Positions 55,501-64,000 of a stretch of DNA of 64,000 nt are shown in pieces. Location: positions 1 through 64,000 of the forward strand of contig LQAA01000003.1 of the NCBI GenBank assembly GCA_001577715.1. Reading direction: 5' to 3'. Positions within the stretch are counted from its first letter, which is position 1. Each line of letters starts with the position of its first letter. The position numbers and the translations under genes were made by a program. The notes under the pieces are model-generated. The model did not search any database and was not told the DNA's origin. It saw nothing but the letters and a program-made list of their open reading frames with translations. Source of the DNA: Candidatus Adiutrix intracellularis. GTDB lineage: Bacteria > Desulfobacterota > Desulfarculia > Adiutricales > Adiutricaceae.

Positions 55501-58292
55501 ATTCGCCAAAGGGCTGTTCCAATCGTTTTTAAAGTGGCTGCGGCTTCATAGGGTAGACAGGCCAGGGAAAAAATAATTTGAATGAGATAGCGGGGGGAGG
55601 TTTTAAAAACAAGGCTTAAATGCTGGGCAAAGGTCATGTCTTCAGATTTTTTCAAGGCGTTTAAAAATGAAGGAACCAGGGATGGAATCATGATGAGGCT
55701 GATTACGGTTACCGTCCAGAAGCAGGGCGAAAAGGTTAGGCTCCACCCGGCTATTAATAATAAGGTAAAGACGCTAGTTGTCAAGCTGCGTCGAAGATTA
55801 TCTAAAATTTTCCATCGGGACAGCCAGGATAAGGTGTTTGGGCTGCGCTTTGAGCCCCAGCCGGGTACTTTTGGGAAAATCCAACCGGCTATTTGCCAAT
55901 CCCCGCGAATCCACCGGAGTCTCCTTAAAATATCAGACTGATAGCGGGTAGGACTTTCTTCATATAATTGAACGTCACTAATAAGTCCGGATCTAGCGTA
56001 GCAGCCCTCCAAAAGATCGTGGCTTAGAATTCTGTTGTCTGGGAAACGTTCGTTTAAGGTTCGTTCAAAAGCGTCTAGATTATAGATGCCTTTGCCAATA
56101 AATGAACCTTCTCCGAACAGATCCTGATAGACATCAGATGTTGTTCTGGTATATGGATCAAGGCAGGTTTCTTCGGTATAGATTTGGCCATATCGTGAGC
56201 GCTCTGTTCCAGACAATCCGGTTGTTACTCGTGGCTGAAGAATACCGTATCCTTTCACAATACGTCGTAAATCAGGGTTATAAATGGGTTGGTTTAGCGG
56301 ATGGGCCATGGCCTCCACAAACTTCCGGGCCGTGTCGCGGGCCAGACCGGTGTCGGTATCTAGAGTGATTATATATTTTACAGTTGCTAAAATTTCCGGG
56401 TTGCCGACGACACTAGAAAACAGTTTTTTAGATTTTTTACGTAAAAAATTATTTAAATCAGATAGTTTACCTCTTTTTCGTTCCCGCCCCATCCAAATCT
56501 CCTCCCGCTTATTCCAGATTCGGGGGCGGTGAAATAGAAAAAAAATGTCGCCGAATTGATTTTGATATTTTTTATTTAGTTCCTTAGTTTTACTTTCAGC
56601 TAACCGTAAGATAATCTCGTCTTCTGGTAGTTCTTTAGTCTCGGCATCGCTAAAATCGCTGAGCAGGGCAAAATGGAGCTGTGGATCTTGGTTAGCTAGG
56701 AAACGAACTTCCAGATCTTTTAAAAGTTTTTCTACCGTTGAAGGATTGGTTAGTATTGTCGGGATCACTACTAAGGTTCGGCAGCTATTCGGAAGTCCTT
56801 TTGAAAAATCCATTCTGGGGATATGGACCGGGGTTATGAGTAGAGTCACTAGGCCGTTAATAAGGGCAATCACCATGTGCCCGATACCCATAATGATGAC
56901 GGGTACCATAAAAATAAATGTTCCGATGGCAGGCGTATCACTATAGAATTTAAACATCAATATGGCTGAAAACAAGGCGCTTAAAATTATAATGGCGCTC
57001 CCGTACAGACGCTGGGCGAAATGACGATTAAAGCTGACTAACGCCTTAAACCCAGTTTTTCGAATCCTAGCCTTCATCTCCAACTGTTCAAGGCCATCAT
57101 CAATGAGATAGAAACCGACATGGGCGCTTCGGTTAGGAGCGCTATTTTGCGTGGCGGCTTCTTTGGCTAATTCAATAGCTTTTTCGGCAATATCTTTTTC
57201 AGATAAAGAACTATATTTGGCTAGTTTTTCCACCACGTGGCGATAGCGATCCCGGGTGGCAAAGTCCATTTTTTTATAAGTCTGACTAGGGTCCTGGGCC
57301 AGAATCATTTCTACCTGACTGATCTTTTCGACAAAGTCGAGCCAGTTCATGGTGTCTAGGTTGCGAAGGCTGCCGATGCAGTTGCTTATGGAAACCTGAT
57401 TAATTGCTTGCAGATTGTTTTCAGTGTTGATTAATTGATCAATAGTTCGAGATGTTTCCGCGAGCCGCCCTTCAACCCAGGTGAGGGGTAGGGTCAGAGC
57501 CGGTCCCAGCCCGCGAAGGCGGCGCGAAAGTTCAGCCACGAAGGGATTGGTTAGCCCCGGGAGGGAACGAGCCATATCAGCGATGATTAGAATAAGCTTT
57601 TCCGGATTTTCTCGGGCTATCAGAGTCATCTGGTCGGCCCAATAGCTGGCTTTGATACGTTCTAACCTATTGGAGATCATTTGAACGGAGATTAGTCTTA
57701 ATTTTTCAATTAGGGCCAGACGCAGCATAATAGGTAAAGCCCATAGTTCACCTAAATTAAGATTGGCAATAGACTGATAGGCGGTGACAATGTCACTCAG
57801 ATTTTCGGCGTTCATTCGCCCATCGCCATGAGTAATAGCCGCCAAAGCTATATCGTAGACTCGCGGCAGATTCACTGAAAGAGTATTGGCTAAATGAGGT
57901 AATCCCCGACTGTAATTTTCAGGCAGGTGCCGCCGGGCTGTCCAGATTTGGGTTTCAATTACATAAAAATTATCTAGTAGCCACTCTCCAGCGGGGGTTA
58001 TTATCCGGTTAGCTTCCACATCCTTAGTCAGGAGATCATGTATTTTTAACAATAAGGTTTCGTTCTCAGTCAGTCTGGCCATTAGGCGACCGCGGGGAAA
58101 CCAGCCAGTTTTTAATTTGTGCAGACCAGCTAGCATTCGGCCATGTTCAGCCCGCTGATCGGCGCTGAACAATTCTAGTTTTAAGGGTGGGGGTTCAGTG
58201 GTTTTGGGAAGGGAGAGGCCTAGGATTCTAGTTTTAAAGGCATTTAGCCGGGGGATAATTGAAGTAGCAAAACAAGGTTTTCTCCAGGTCAT
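49551..58292 (-). CDS. ndvB: Cyclic beta-1,2-glucan synthase-like protein (NdvB/ChvB family), 2913 aa
   Basis: GT84-like membrane region (DTDTGLARDTARKFVEAMAHPLNQP; RLRWIRGDWQIAGW) plus glycoside-phosphorylase-type domains (GIGSGDWNDGFDQVGKDGFGESVWLGF-like; HAGRGGWTWYTGSAAWMYR). Confidence 0.95.
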   Translation of the reverse strand: MTWRKPCFATSIIPRLNAFKTRILGLSLPKTTEPPPLKLELFSADQRAEHGRMLAGLHKLKTGWFPRGRLMARLTENETLLLKIHDLLTKDVEANRIITPAGEWLLDNFYVIETQIWTARRHLPENYSRGLPHLANTLSVNLPRVYDIALAAITHGDGRMNAENLSDIVTAYQSIANLNLGELWALPIMLRLALIEKLRLISVQMISNRLERIKASYWADQMTLIARENPEKLILIIADMARSLPGLTNPFVAELSRRLRGLGPALTLPLTWVEGRLAETSRTIDQLINTENNLQAINQVSISNCIGSLRNLDTMNWLDFVEKISQVEMILAQDPSQTYKKMDFATRDRYRHVVEKLAKYSSLSEKDIAEKAIELAKEAATQNSAPNRSAHVGFYLIDDGLEQLEMKARIRKTGFKALVSFNRHFAQRLYGSAIIILSALFSAILMFKFYSDTPAIGTFIFMVPVIIMGIGHMVIALINGLVTLLITPVHIPRMDFSKGLPNSCRTLVVIPTILTNPSTVEKLLKDLEVRFLANQDPQLHFALLSDFSDAETKELPEDEIILRLAESKTKELNKKYQNQFGDIFFLFHRPRIWNKREEIWMGRERKRGKLSDLNNFLRKKSKKLFSSVVGNPEILATVKYIITLDTDTGLARDTARKFVEAMAHPLNQPIYNPDLRRIVKGYGILQPRVTTGLSGTERSRYGQIYTEETCLDPYTRTTSDVYQDLFGEGSFIGKGIYNLDAFERTLNERFPDNRILSHDLLEGCYARSGLISDVQLYEESPTRYQSDILRRLRWIRGDWQIAGWIFPKVPGWGSKRSPNTLSWLSRWKILDNLRRSLTTSVFTLLLIAGWSLTFSPCFWTVTVISLIMIPSLVPSFLNALKKSEDMTFAQHLSLVFKTSPRYLIQIIFSLACLPYEAAATLKTIGTALWRINISHHHALQWQPSAEVDRQSQTNLSGFGRRMAFAPLTALAIAALLTNRASEVWLAAGPILCLWLASPLIAWWISKPLIRHKKPLSDKQTIFLRQLAHKTWSFFTTFVGPDDHWLPPDNYQEHPVAKVAHRTSPTNIGLSLLANLAAYDFGAITLNSLCNRTASTFQTLNTLKRYRGHFFNWYDTISLEPLPPLYISTVDSGNLAGHLLVLRAGLLEIGGQKILTARVYDGLNDLLGLIQEATKIEAGKNESILLARMKNLLTSVTLNKPTSLIEVRRILETLTALSRDLIIALELGAPNLTNESLAWTATFRQQNLEILEELDSLTPWIGAYSNSTLLNCFPELDQIMTLQELATLPDKIGPEIENRRQTAIATTEIFDIKTLKDLILTGGRTAETKLASLEKLAVQCDRFSRMEFDFLYNENRHLLTIGYNVETHRPDSGYYDLLASEARLTSFIGIAQGTLSQDNWFALGRILTGFSNKAALLSWSGSMFEYLMPLLVMPTYENTLLDETNQVIVARQIEYGHSRSVPWGISECGYNAFDASLAYQYGPFGVPGLGLKRGLATDLVIAPYASFLALMVAPQEATVNLLRMETEGFMGRYGFYEAVDYTPARVPQGHSFDIVRSFMVHHQGMSLLALAYHLLNHPMQRRFTNDPALQSTLLLLQEKIPVAAAVYTHISTNPEFKVKTLETPLRIIRNPNLSPPEVQLLAGSNYQVMITSAGGGYSRWRNLAVTRWREDSTRDHWGQFCYLRDEASGEFWSTAYQPTLKPSKKYEAIFSEGRVEFNTQNHNYETRLEIVVSPEDDLELRRLHITNRARTSRTLEVTSYGEIVLAPPLEDASHPAFSNLFIETEALLGGRAILATRRPRSDQETTPWMLHMMTVHGTGTVEFSYETDRLKFIGRTGNLSNPAVMKEKSGPLEGGIGSVLDPVMAIRSRITLGIEQSIIVDLVTGVAETREAAVTLSEKYCDRHIADRVFKLAWTHGQVLLRHLSASEADAHLFNRLAGSVLYAHETLRAPENILIKNHRGQSGLWGYAISGDLPIVLLIIGDQININLAHQMLRAHEYWRRKGLIVDLVIINEDQSGYRQILHDQIMNLIAAGSNANLIDRPGGVFLRAGDRIAEEDRILIQAVARVIINDDRGDLADQSEGLCLKRTLPPPLVTIRPPFSEPPLEVPQPRLDLSFFNSLGGFTPDGREYVITTAPGQITPAPWVNILANPTFGSIVSESGSSSTFSENAHEFRLTPWDNDPVSDSSGEAFYLRDEESGQFWSPLPWPCRGTNAYVTRHGFGYSIFEHTEAGLYSETQIYVALDAAVKIICLKVRNVSGRTRRFSATGYIEWVLGDFRFKSGPQVVTEIDLETGAILVSNSYNSDFPGRTGFFDVEGSERSVTCDRLEFLGPNGCLTAPAAMLRTKLSGRAGAALDQCAAAQTIFKLTDGEEREVVFKLGMGSDRNEALDLIHRFRKSNSTKEALDKVWQHWNHTLGAVNVETPDPSFNLMANGWLLYQTLACRLWARGATYQSGGAFGFRDQLQDVAALIHTRPSLAREHLLLCAAHQFTEGDVQHWWHPPLNRGVRTKCSDDYLWLPLILCRYVEATSDTEILNEPVHFLVGRRLKADENSYYDLPDEGEEANLYEHCLRAIRYGLKFGVHGLPLIGSGDWNDGFDQVGKDGFGESVWLGFILYEVLTKFTSLAHLRQDQIFYDECRSEAAKLRLNLATHGWDGSWYRRAYFDDGSALGSAVNSECRIDSIAQSWSVLSGAGESEHTTQAMEALSQYLVDRDQALVKLLTPPFNVSEPTPGYIKGYLPGVRENGGQYTHAAIWAGMAFASLGSSHRAWEIFNLINPINHTTTIESLQVYKVEPYVMAADVYATSPHAGRGGWTWYTGSAAWMYRFMMESLLGITLKNGYLSLKPLFPAHWKEFKVHYRFRETVYHITVRPADLAANISKLTLDGRELENLLIPLIDDHLEHWVTVEAPYSE

Positions 58293-58739
58293 AAAGTTCC
58301 TTTATAGGTGTTAAAGGAAACAGTAGGCCAAGGGTACCGTAAAATTTCCCTATAGGGTAGAAAAGAGGTAGGAAGAACAAAACAACAGTAACCTAAATCT
58401 AAATTAGAATTAGATCTAATTTTAATTTAATAATACTACTTTATCTGGTTAAAGTCAAACGCTAGGTTTTTGTTCTTGGGGCACATAAAAAATGAGCACT
58501 CCAAATAAAGGCAGGGTGACGGTATTTTACAACAATCGTTACTTAATTAAGTTATTTTCCGCAAATTATATTAAGTACTTTTTTGATTAGGGGGTATACT
58601 ATTTTTAGTCTATAGCTAATTAGGGAGTATTTATTAAGGATAGTTGCGGGTTCTCCGATAAACGGATAAAGGAATGATAATATAGTAAATCAGGCTAAAA
58701 GAATAAAGACACATCTAAATTTATTAGATTTTAGCCACG

Positions 58740-59870
58740 CTTATTTGGGTTGTTTTTTTATGTCCTTAACCGTGCTGGTGCTGCTCAATTTTGTGGTTGA
58801 ATCCAAGGTTGAGGTTGAAACCTTAGTAGCTGAAGATTATCCATTCAACGATGTGAAGATCGTTTAAAAAACGTTTTCGTCGGCCATTACCGGTAAAACT
58901 ATAACTTATAAGGTCACTGCTGGTCTCACGCTAATTTTTAATGGGATTGGTTAAAAAACTGACGATATATGTTATGTTGTCTATTAGGTTAAAATTAAAG
59001 ATAAAAAATTTGGTAATCCATAATTTTAGTTTTCAACGACGGGCCAGGTGCTTACTCCGTGTATCTCTATTCCGGAGCTTTTGGCTCTAAAATTATTTCG
59101 TCTACCGGCCAAGAAGGGATGGATGACATTCCTGCCCTTCCTTATAAACTGGTGGATAATATTGACAGTTCCTTTGAACTAACCGACGTAATATTTATTA
59201 ATCTTATAGACCCCAGTTTTAGTTAGTCTTTTTTAATGGCAATGAAGATAAAGGTAAGGAAAAGAAAAAGTTAAAGGTTATTTTGTCCTAGGGTCTAAAG
59301 GACGATGCTGGGTTCTGAAGTGTGGATAGTATATTAATTTTCTGGCTGATTTTATACGAGTTTGGCACGGAACCAATAAATGCTATAGCTTGCCGGTGGT
59401 TATCTCGGGGGAAATCTACGATGGTTTTCGGACGGTTAATTTGCTCAGGTATTTAAAGACTTTGGGCATAGTTCCGCGTGAAATAATTAATGTTAAAATA
59501 TTTCTAATTTACACTGTTGTAGCCCAGATCTATCGATGGTTCTCCCCGGATCTCTAGGCTCTATTCCTGACGGATTTAAAACTAAAAGTTTAAACTTAAG
59601 CCGAAACCGACTATTTTGTTGTTTTGGTTAAAGGCAATTAGATCAACTCTAAAGAAATAGATCGCGTGGTTACCGACTTTTTTAATTTTACCAGTTGGTC
59701 GGTTAAGTTAATTAAGGACCTTTAATTTTATCTATGAGTACTCGATTTCATTGAACTATTTCTATATGGGTAGGATTCTGGTATCTCTTTTTATGATAGT
59801 TGTTTTACTTCTCTCAGATCCTATAACGACTTGGATGCAGCGCGGAAATTGCGCATTGACCTTAAAAAGT
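58740..59870 (+). pseudogene. Decayed serine carboxypeptidase (peptidase S10 family) gene
   Basis: VFNDGPGAYSVYLYSGAFGSKIISS...LPYKLVDNIDSSFELTDVIFINLIDPSFS* and NFLADFIRVWHGTNKCYSLPVVISGEIYDGFRTVNLLRYLKTLGIVPREI; the GESYG nucleophile motif reads GEIYD; multiple stops and frame changes. Confidence 0.82.
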
Positions 59871-60784
59871 GACCACGGGGAATTCTGATTAAATTATGAT
59901 ATTCCTTTTCTAATCAGTCGCTCTTGGAAAAAGAAGAAGAACTATTGTAATTTTTAGTTTATCAAGGTATTCAGCTTAAAGATTAAGTTGAATGATTTGC
60001 AATTTAAGCAGGATGTTTACAAAGTAAAGCTACTAAAGTAGGCTACAAAACATCTGCGAAATTAATAAAGAGTATATTTGTCGAGCTAGAGCAAGAATTA
60101 AAGAATTAAGACCATCAAATAAGGGGATGGTTTTAACTTTAGAAGTAATAAAGTTGTTGGATGGTTAACTTTTTAAGAAAGGTGAATGATTAAGCGAAAA
60201 TAACCGAAGAAAGGATCCAGTTTTGTATGGATATTCTCGCGGCTGAGGTTATGGAGCAATCTGCTCAAAAAAACCTGATGGTGACGGGAGGCCGATGCTT
60301 TTTATGATGATTAAGACTTATAATTTTGTTGGTGGATTCCGGTTCTTTTCTTTACTTGGGAAGCAGGGAATATGTGATTAATTATGTTAAAGTGGAGTTT
60401 TATAGCCGATGGAAGAGAAGGATGGAAATCTAAGGACAGGGGGATAGAGATGGTATTAAATCCCGTTATCTATATACAGATTGAAAAGGTGAACCTATAT
60501 ATAAAACACAACTACATTATGATTCAGTAATTTTTATTTATAGATGAAAAATATAGAATTATTAACTTCATTAGTGAGAGATATGAATTCTTTCATTTAG
60601 TGGGTAACCAGGGCATCCTTAATAAAGTATAGGAATATGTTAAGGGGTAGGAATATAGTTATGAAAAATATGATATTGAAAAAAGTGGCAAAAAATTAAT
60701 TTTAAATTTAAGATATAATTGCTACAGATAGAGACGGTTAAGAGCTTTAGGTTTGTATTTAAGGTTAAGCAAAAGTACGCTTTT

Positions 60785-61510
60785 ATTAAATAATTAAGCT
60801 TAAAAACTACCAGCTATGCTGGTGGTGGGTATTTTTTGCTTTAGTTTTAAGCCAAAGACGTCTCCGATTGTTAAAGTAATGCAGATTTACTAATCGCATT
60901 AAGAAATCATAAGGAGGCTGTCCAAATGGATAAGAATAGCTTAATACATACAAGATGTGAATGTAAGTAATACATAGTATTTGTGCTGGAGTACCGTAGT
61001 TAAGTGAATTATGGGAAGTTCAAATCCGATGTAGGTAAAATATTGCGTGAACTGTGTAAAAGGAAAGGCTAGAAATAACAGAAGTTGAGTGATGTCCTGA
61101 TCATATCCATATGCTTGTGAGGGTATTGTTTAGAGCACAATATATTAAGTGTAATAGGTTATCTGAAGGGTAAAGCTTATTAATGACATTTGGTAGATAT
61201 ATTGATTTAAAATATTAAGTATACCAACAGACGCTTTTGATGTTGTGGTATTATATGGATACGCTAGGTAAGAATATGAAAAGAATATTGGAGTGCATAA
61301 GGAATCAATTACGGGAAGAGCTGATGATTAAGTAACTGATATTGAATAAATATATTAATTTGTTTACAGGTAAATCGGTAAATAAATGTAAAAAGGAATA
61401 GTTCCTTTAGAGGTAAGCTTGTAGATATAGTATATTTGGTACTCTATTCAGTGCACCTTAGGTGCTGTCGTATCAGCCCTTTATAGAGGTGAGTAGACTA
61501 CTCGCCGAGC
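60785..61510 (+). mobile_element. IS200/IS605-type insertion remnant; TnpA pseudogene 60926-61401
   Basis: MDKNSLIHTRCECK*YIVFVLEYR...EVE*CPDHIHMLVRVL...HFW-like LMLWYYMDTLGKNMKRILECIRNQLREELM...LFTGKSVNKCKKE; left-end hairpin ACCAGCTATGCTGGT at about 60810. Confidence 0.88.
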
Positions 61511-61538
61511 GGATAGTTTTAATTGTTTGACCCCATTC

Positions 61539-63143
61539 TTACCAGCCTGCAACACCTAGAGCTTCAATAGTTTCAGGGGCTAGGGCGGTATAGTGGGGAC
61601 CATAGTTCTGGAGTTCAGTTAAGAAACGAGCCCGATTTTGGTCTGATTCAAAGGAGATAACGGCTAGAGCTCGGCCAATTTGTTCGCCGGTGTGGACATA
61701 GTTAAAGTAGGATATATTAGCCAGAGGAGCGATACGATCCATAAATTCGGTGAGAGCTCCAGCGCGTTCGGGAAAATGAAAAATAGCGGCGAAGGGGCGC
61801 CGGAAAAGAGCGGGCTGGAAGGGGGCTACTCGAAAGTTAAGATCGGCCCGGTTGGAGACGTCGCAGAAACTGTAGCCGGTGGTCGTCAGAGCTCCTTCCA
61901 GCTGGGTTACTAAGTTTTCGGGGCCGTCGAAGCCGATGATGGGGTAGTTGTTCCGGCTGTCATTTTGGCCGGTTAGAAGGTAGGTAATATTCAAATCCAG
62001 GCTGGCTACTGTTTTAAGTAAAGCTAGCATCGAACCTGGTTTTTCTTCTAGCTTAATCTGGTAAAATAGCTTGGAGCGTTGGTCGGCGGCGGAGCGGCGG
62101 GATATCTGGGCTAATTGTCGGAAGTCTAGGTTAGCTCCGGTAATGATGAGGCCAACTTTTAACCCCTGAATCTGGTTAGCTATTTTTTGGGCCGCGGCCA
62201 AGCCTAGAGCTCCGGAGGGTTCGGGTAGGGCCCGGGTTAGTTGCCAGAGTTTTTCAATGGCTGAAGAAACCTGACCCACGGTGACGGTGATAAGATCGTC
62301 GAGCCGATTGCGCAGTATTTCGAAGGTCAAATTTCCGGCCCGTTTGACCGCCGTACCATCGCAGAAGACGTCCACATAATTCAGAGTTACGGGTTCACCT
62401 GCGACGAAAGCTGCCTTCATAGAGGCTTGGTTCTCTTCTTCCACCCCTATTATTTTGACTGAGGAATCGTAAGCTTTGATGGCTGTAGTCACTCCGGCAG
62501 CCAGGCCGCCACCGCCGATTTGAACAAAAATTAAGTCGGGTCGGTGGGGGCCGACCATGAGTTCATCACCTACTGTCCCTTGCCCGGCTATAATCAGCGG
62601 GTCATCGAAGGGTGGAACGTAAAGCCCTCCCTGTTTGCGGCAAAAGTCTAGGGCTGCGGCCGCGGCCTCATCGAAGTTATCGCCTACCTGGCGAATTGTG
62701 ACCCAATCCCCCCCTAGAGTAGCCACTGCCTGAACTTTGAGGCGCGGAGCGGAGCGGGGCATAAATAGATGGGCAGCTATTTTAAGGTGAGCTGCAGCCA
62801 GAGCTACGCCCTGAGCGTGATTACCAGCCGAGGCCGCTGTTACCTGGGCAACTCGGCTCTCTTCTTCTCGGGCCTTCATAAAATTGAAGGCCCCTCTCCA
62901 TTTATAAGAATGGATGGGCGACAGGTCTTCTCGCTTCAAAAGTAGTTGCCAGCCGTCCATTTTATATTTTTCTAGAGGGGTGGGCCCGGTTACTTGATAG
63001 ATTCTAGTTCTAGCTTTCATAATCTGGTTGAACAATTCCTGTTCGCTTAAGCTGCTAGCCTGCATTTTTGTTGCCCCACCTGAAAATATTAAACGCCTCG
63101 AAGACTCGTGGCCAGTTTCGCATAAAATCACCTCCCTTCGCAA
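61539..63143 (-). CDS. ilvA: Threonine ammonia-lyase, biosynthetic (PLP domain plus ACT-like regulatory region)
   Basis: LKREDLSPIHSYKWRGAFNFM, ASAGNHAQGVALAA, QIGGGGLAAGVTTAIK; C-terminal KPGSMLALLKTVASLDLNITYLLTGQ. Confidence 0.95.
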   Translation of the reverse strand: MRREVILCETGHESSRRLIFSGGATKMQASSLSEQELFNQIMKARTRIYQVTGPTPLEKYKMDGWQLLLKREDLSPIHSYKWRGAFNFMKAREEESRVAQVTAASAGNHAQGVALAAAHLKIAAHLFMPRSAPRLKVQAVATLGGDWVTIRQVGDNFDEAAAAALDFCRKQGGLYVPPFDDPLIIAGQGTVGDELMVGPHRPDLIFVQIGGGGLAAGVTTAIKAYDSSVKIIGVEEENQASMKAAFVAGEPVTLNYVDVFCDGTAVKRAGNLTFEILRNRLDDLITVTVGQVSSAIEKLWQLTRALPEPSGALGLAAAQKIANQIQGLKVGLIITGANLDFRQLAQISRRSAADQRSKLFYQIKLEEKPGSMLALLKTVASLDLNITYLLTGQNDSRNNYPIIGFDGPENLVTQLEGALTTTGYSFCDVSNRADLNFRVAPFQPALFRRPFAAIFHFPERAGALTEFMDRIAPLANISYFNYVHTGEQIGRALAVISFESDQNRARFLTELQNYGPHYTALAPETIEALGVAGW

Positions 63144-63311
63144 GCAAAAAACGGTTACTGTTGGCTTCGATCGGCGAAACTTTAAAGAAATTAAAAAAGC
63201 GGGGGGAATAAAAAGTGATTTATTTTTTTTCCAGAGTCGCTAATTTTTCTCGTATGAATTCGGAATAAAAAAAAGGGTGATTAGATTGCCTTACCGGTGG
63301 AGGGTACTCTT

Positions 63312-63569
63312 GTGACTAATATTAATGTATGGGACAAGGTGAATCTAAGTGTAGAGTAAGTTTCTCAACTGATCGGGGTAAAGAAAACGACCCTGAGGTG
63401 CTTAGAAAAAGAATTTCCCGACTATCTGGAAACGGAGTGTACCAAAATTTAGAGAAGGTAGTCCTCTTTAGATGAAGTGGAGAAAATATCCGTTTTAAAG
63501 CAGCTGATTGAAGAAGAAAATATTGTTCGTCTGGGGATCGCCTTAAATTGGGCCCGAGACTCTCGGTAG
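63312..63569 (+). pseudogene. Decayed MerR-family transcriptional regulator
   Basis: One frame with three internal stops: VTNINVWDKVNLSVE*VSQLIGVKKTTLRCLEKEFPDYLETECTKI*RR*SSLDEVEKISVLKQLIEEENIVRLGIALNWARDSR*. Confidence 0.8.
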
Positions 63570-63903
63570 TCTCGGCTGAAGGGACCTCCTCGGAGAACCA
63601 CCCCCGTGTGTGTATGGGTGTAGTGTGCGCTGGGCTGCGCAGCCTGGCTGCGGGTAGTGTAAGGCCCCAGGTTGGGGGGGGTGTGGGGGGCCGGGGCTCA
63701 GTTTTTAAAAGGCGTGGGTAACGTAGTGAAGCAGGGTAAACTGGCTAGGTAGGGCCTCGATCCTTTTATTGGAGAGGCGAATTAGGACCATCCACTCAAT
63801 AGGCTGGTCTACTAATTCTTATAAGGAGGTGATACGACAGTGCCTAAGGGCGCGCTGAATAGGTTACTAAGTGCACCATATTAACAGACTTGTCCCTAAA
63901 GAG

Positions 63904-64000
63904 CTATTTCTTTTTGTCTTTGTTTACCGTCTCACCCGTAAATGAGTCAACGTATTTATCTAACATTAGTTGGTCAGCCGCTAGGTCTTCTTACAATTAA
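63904..64000 (-). mobile_element. C-terminus of a second IS200/IS605 TnpA remnant running off the window end
   Basis: Minus-strand frame reads *L*EDLAADQLMLDKYVDSFTGETVNKDKKK*, matching the IS200 TnpA tail; CAA codons appear converted to TAA. Confidence 0.8.

Noticed and set aside
63825-63842. ataaggaggtgatacgac resembling the complement of the 16S rRNA 3' end
   Set aside because: Only the SD-like core matches; no adjoining 16S sequence. More likely a ribosome-binding site relic.
1-64000. CRISPR array
   Set aside because: No regularly spaced 23-47 bp direct repeats seen; the repeats found are long, dispersed and in both orientations.

Overview
The window looks like a stretch of Deltaproteobacteria-type chromosome undergoing reductive decay. 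Intact, operon-like blocks of housekeeping genes are separated by about ten AT-rich intergenic tracts of roughly 1-3 kb (about 20 kb by my addition). Those tracts hold gene remnants and repeat copies.

Intact blocks: recA-alaS; a secreted nitroreductase; recO; ftsH-folP-cdaA-ybbR-glmM-coaX; LD-carboxypeptidase; an OMP-like protein; ACT/UPF0210; a PatB-like aminotransferase; an anaerobic cobalamin block (cbiC-cbiD-cbiET-cbiF-cbiG-cbiH on the minus strand); an SseB-like protein; tRNA-Val and tRNA-Leu; yggT-yggU; dxr; an FG-GAP protein; a Kef-type antiporter; yggS; ligA (frameshifted); a giant ndvB-like gene (2913 aa); and ilvA.

By reading through stops I recognised remnants of a TPR protein, a DnaJ-domain protein, an S10 serine carboxypeptidase with its catalytic Ser codon lost, a MerR regulator and two IS200/IS605 TnpA copies.

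Most interesting unexplained structures: (1) a 706-bp, almost identical, non-coding inverted pair at 17.0 and 44.1 kb, set inside older diverged repeats; (2) a near-consensus parS site at 321-336; (3) at least three other interspersed repeat families; (4) a perfect 34-bp GGGCCTTT-C9-G9-AAAGGCCC palindrome inside yggT; (5) a single-nucleotide frameshift in ligA.

The gene set and decay pattern would fit a host-associated deltaproteobacterium, for example a protist or termite-gut symbiont. That is inference, not demonstrated. All alignments were done by eye.
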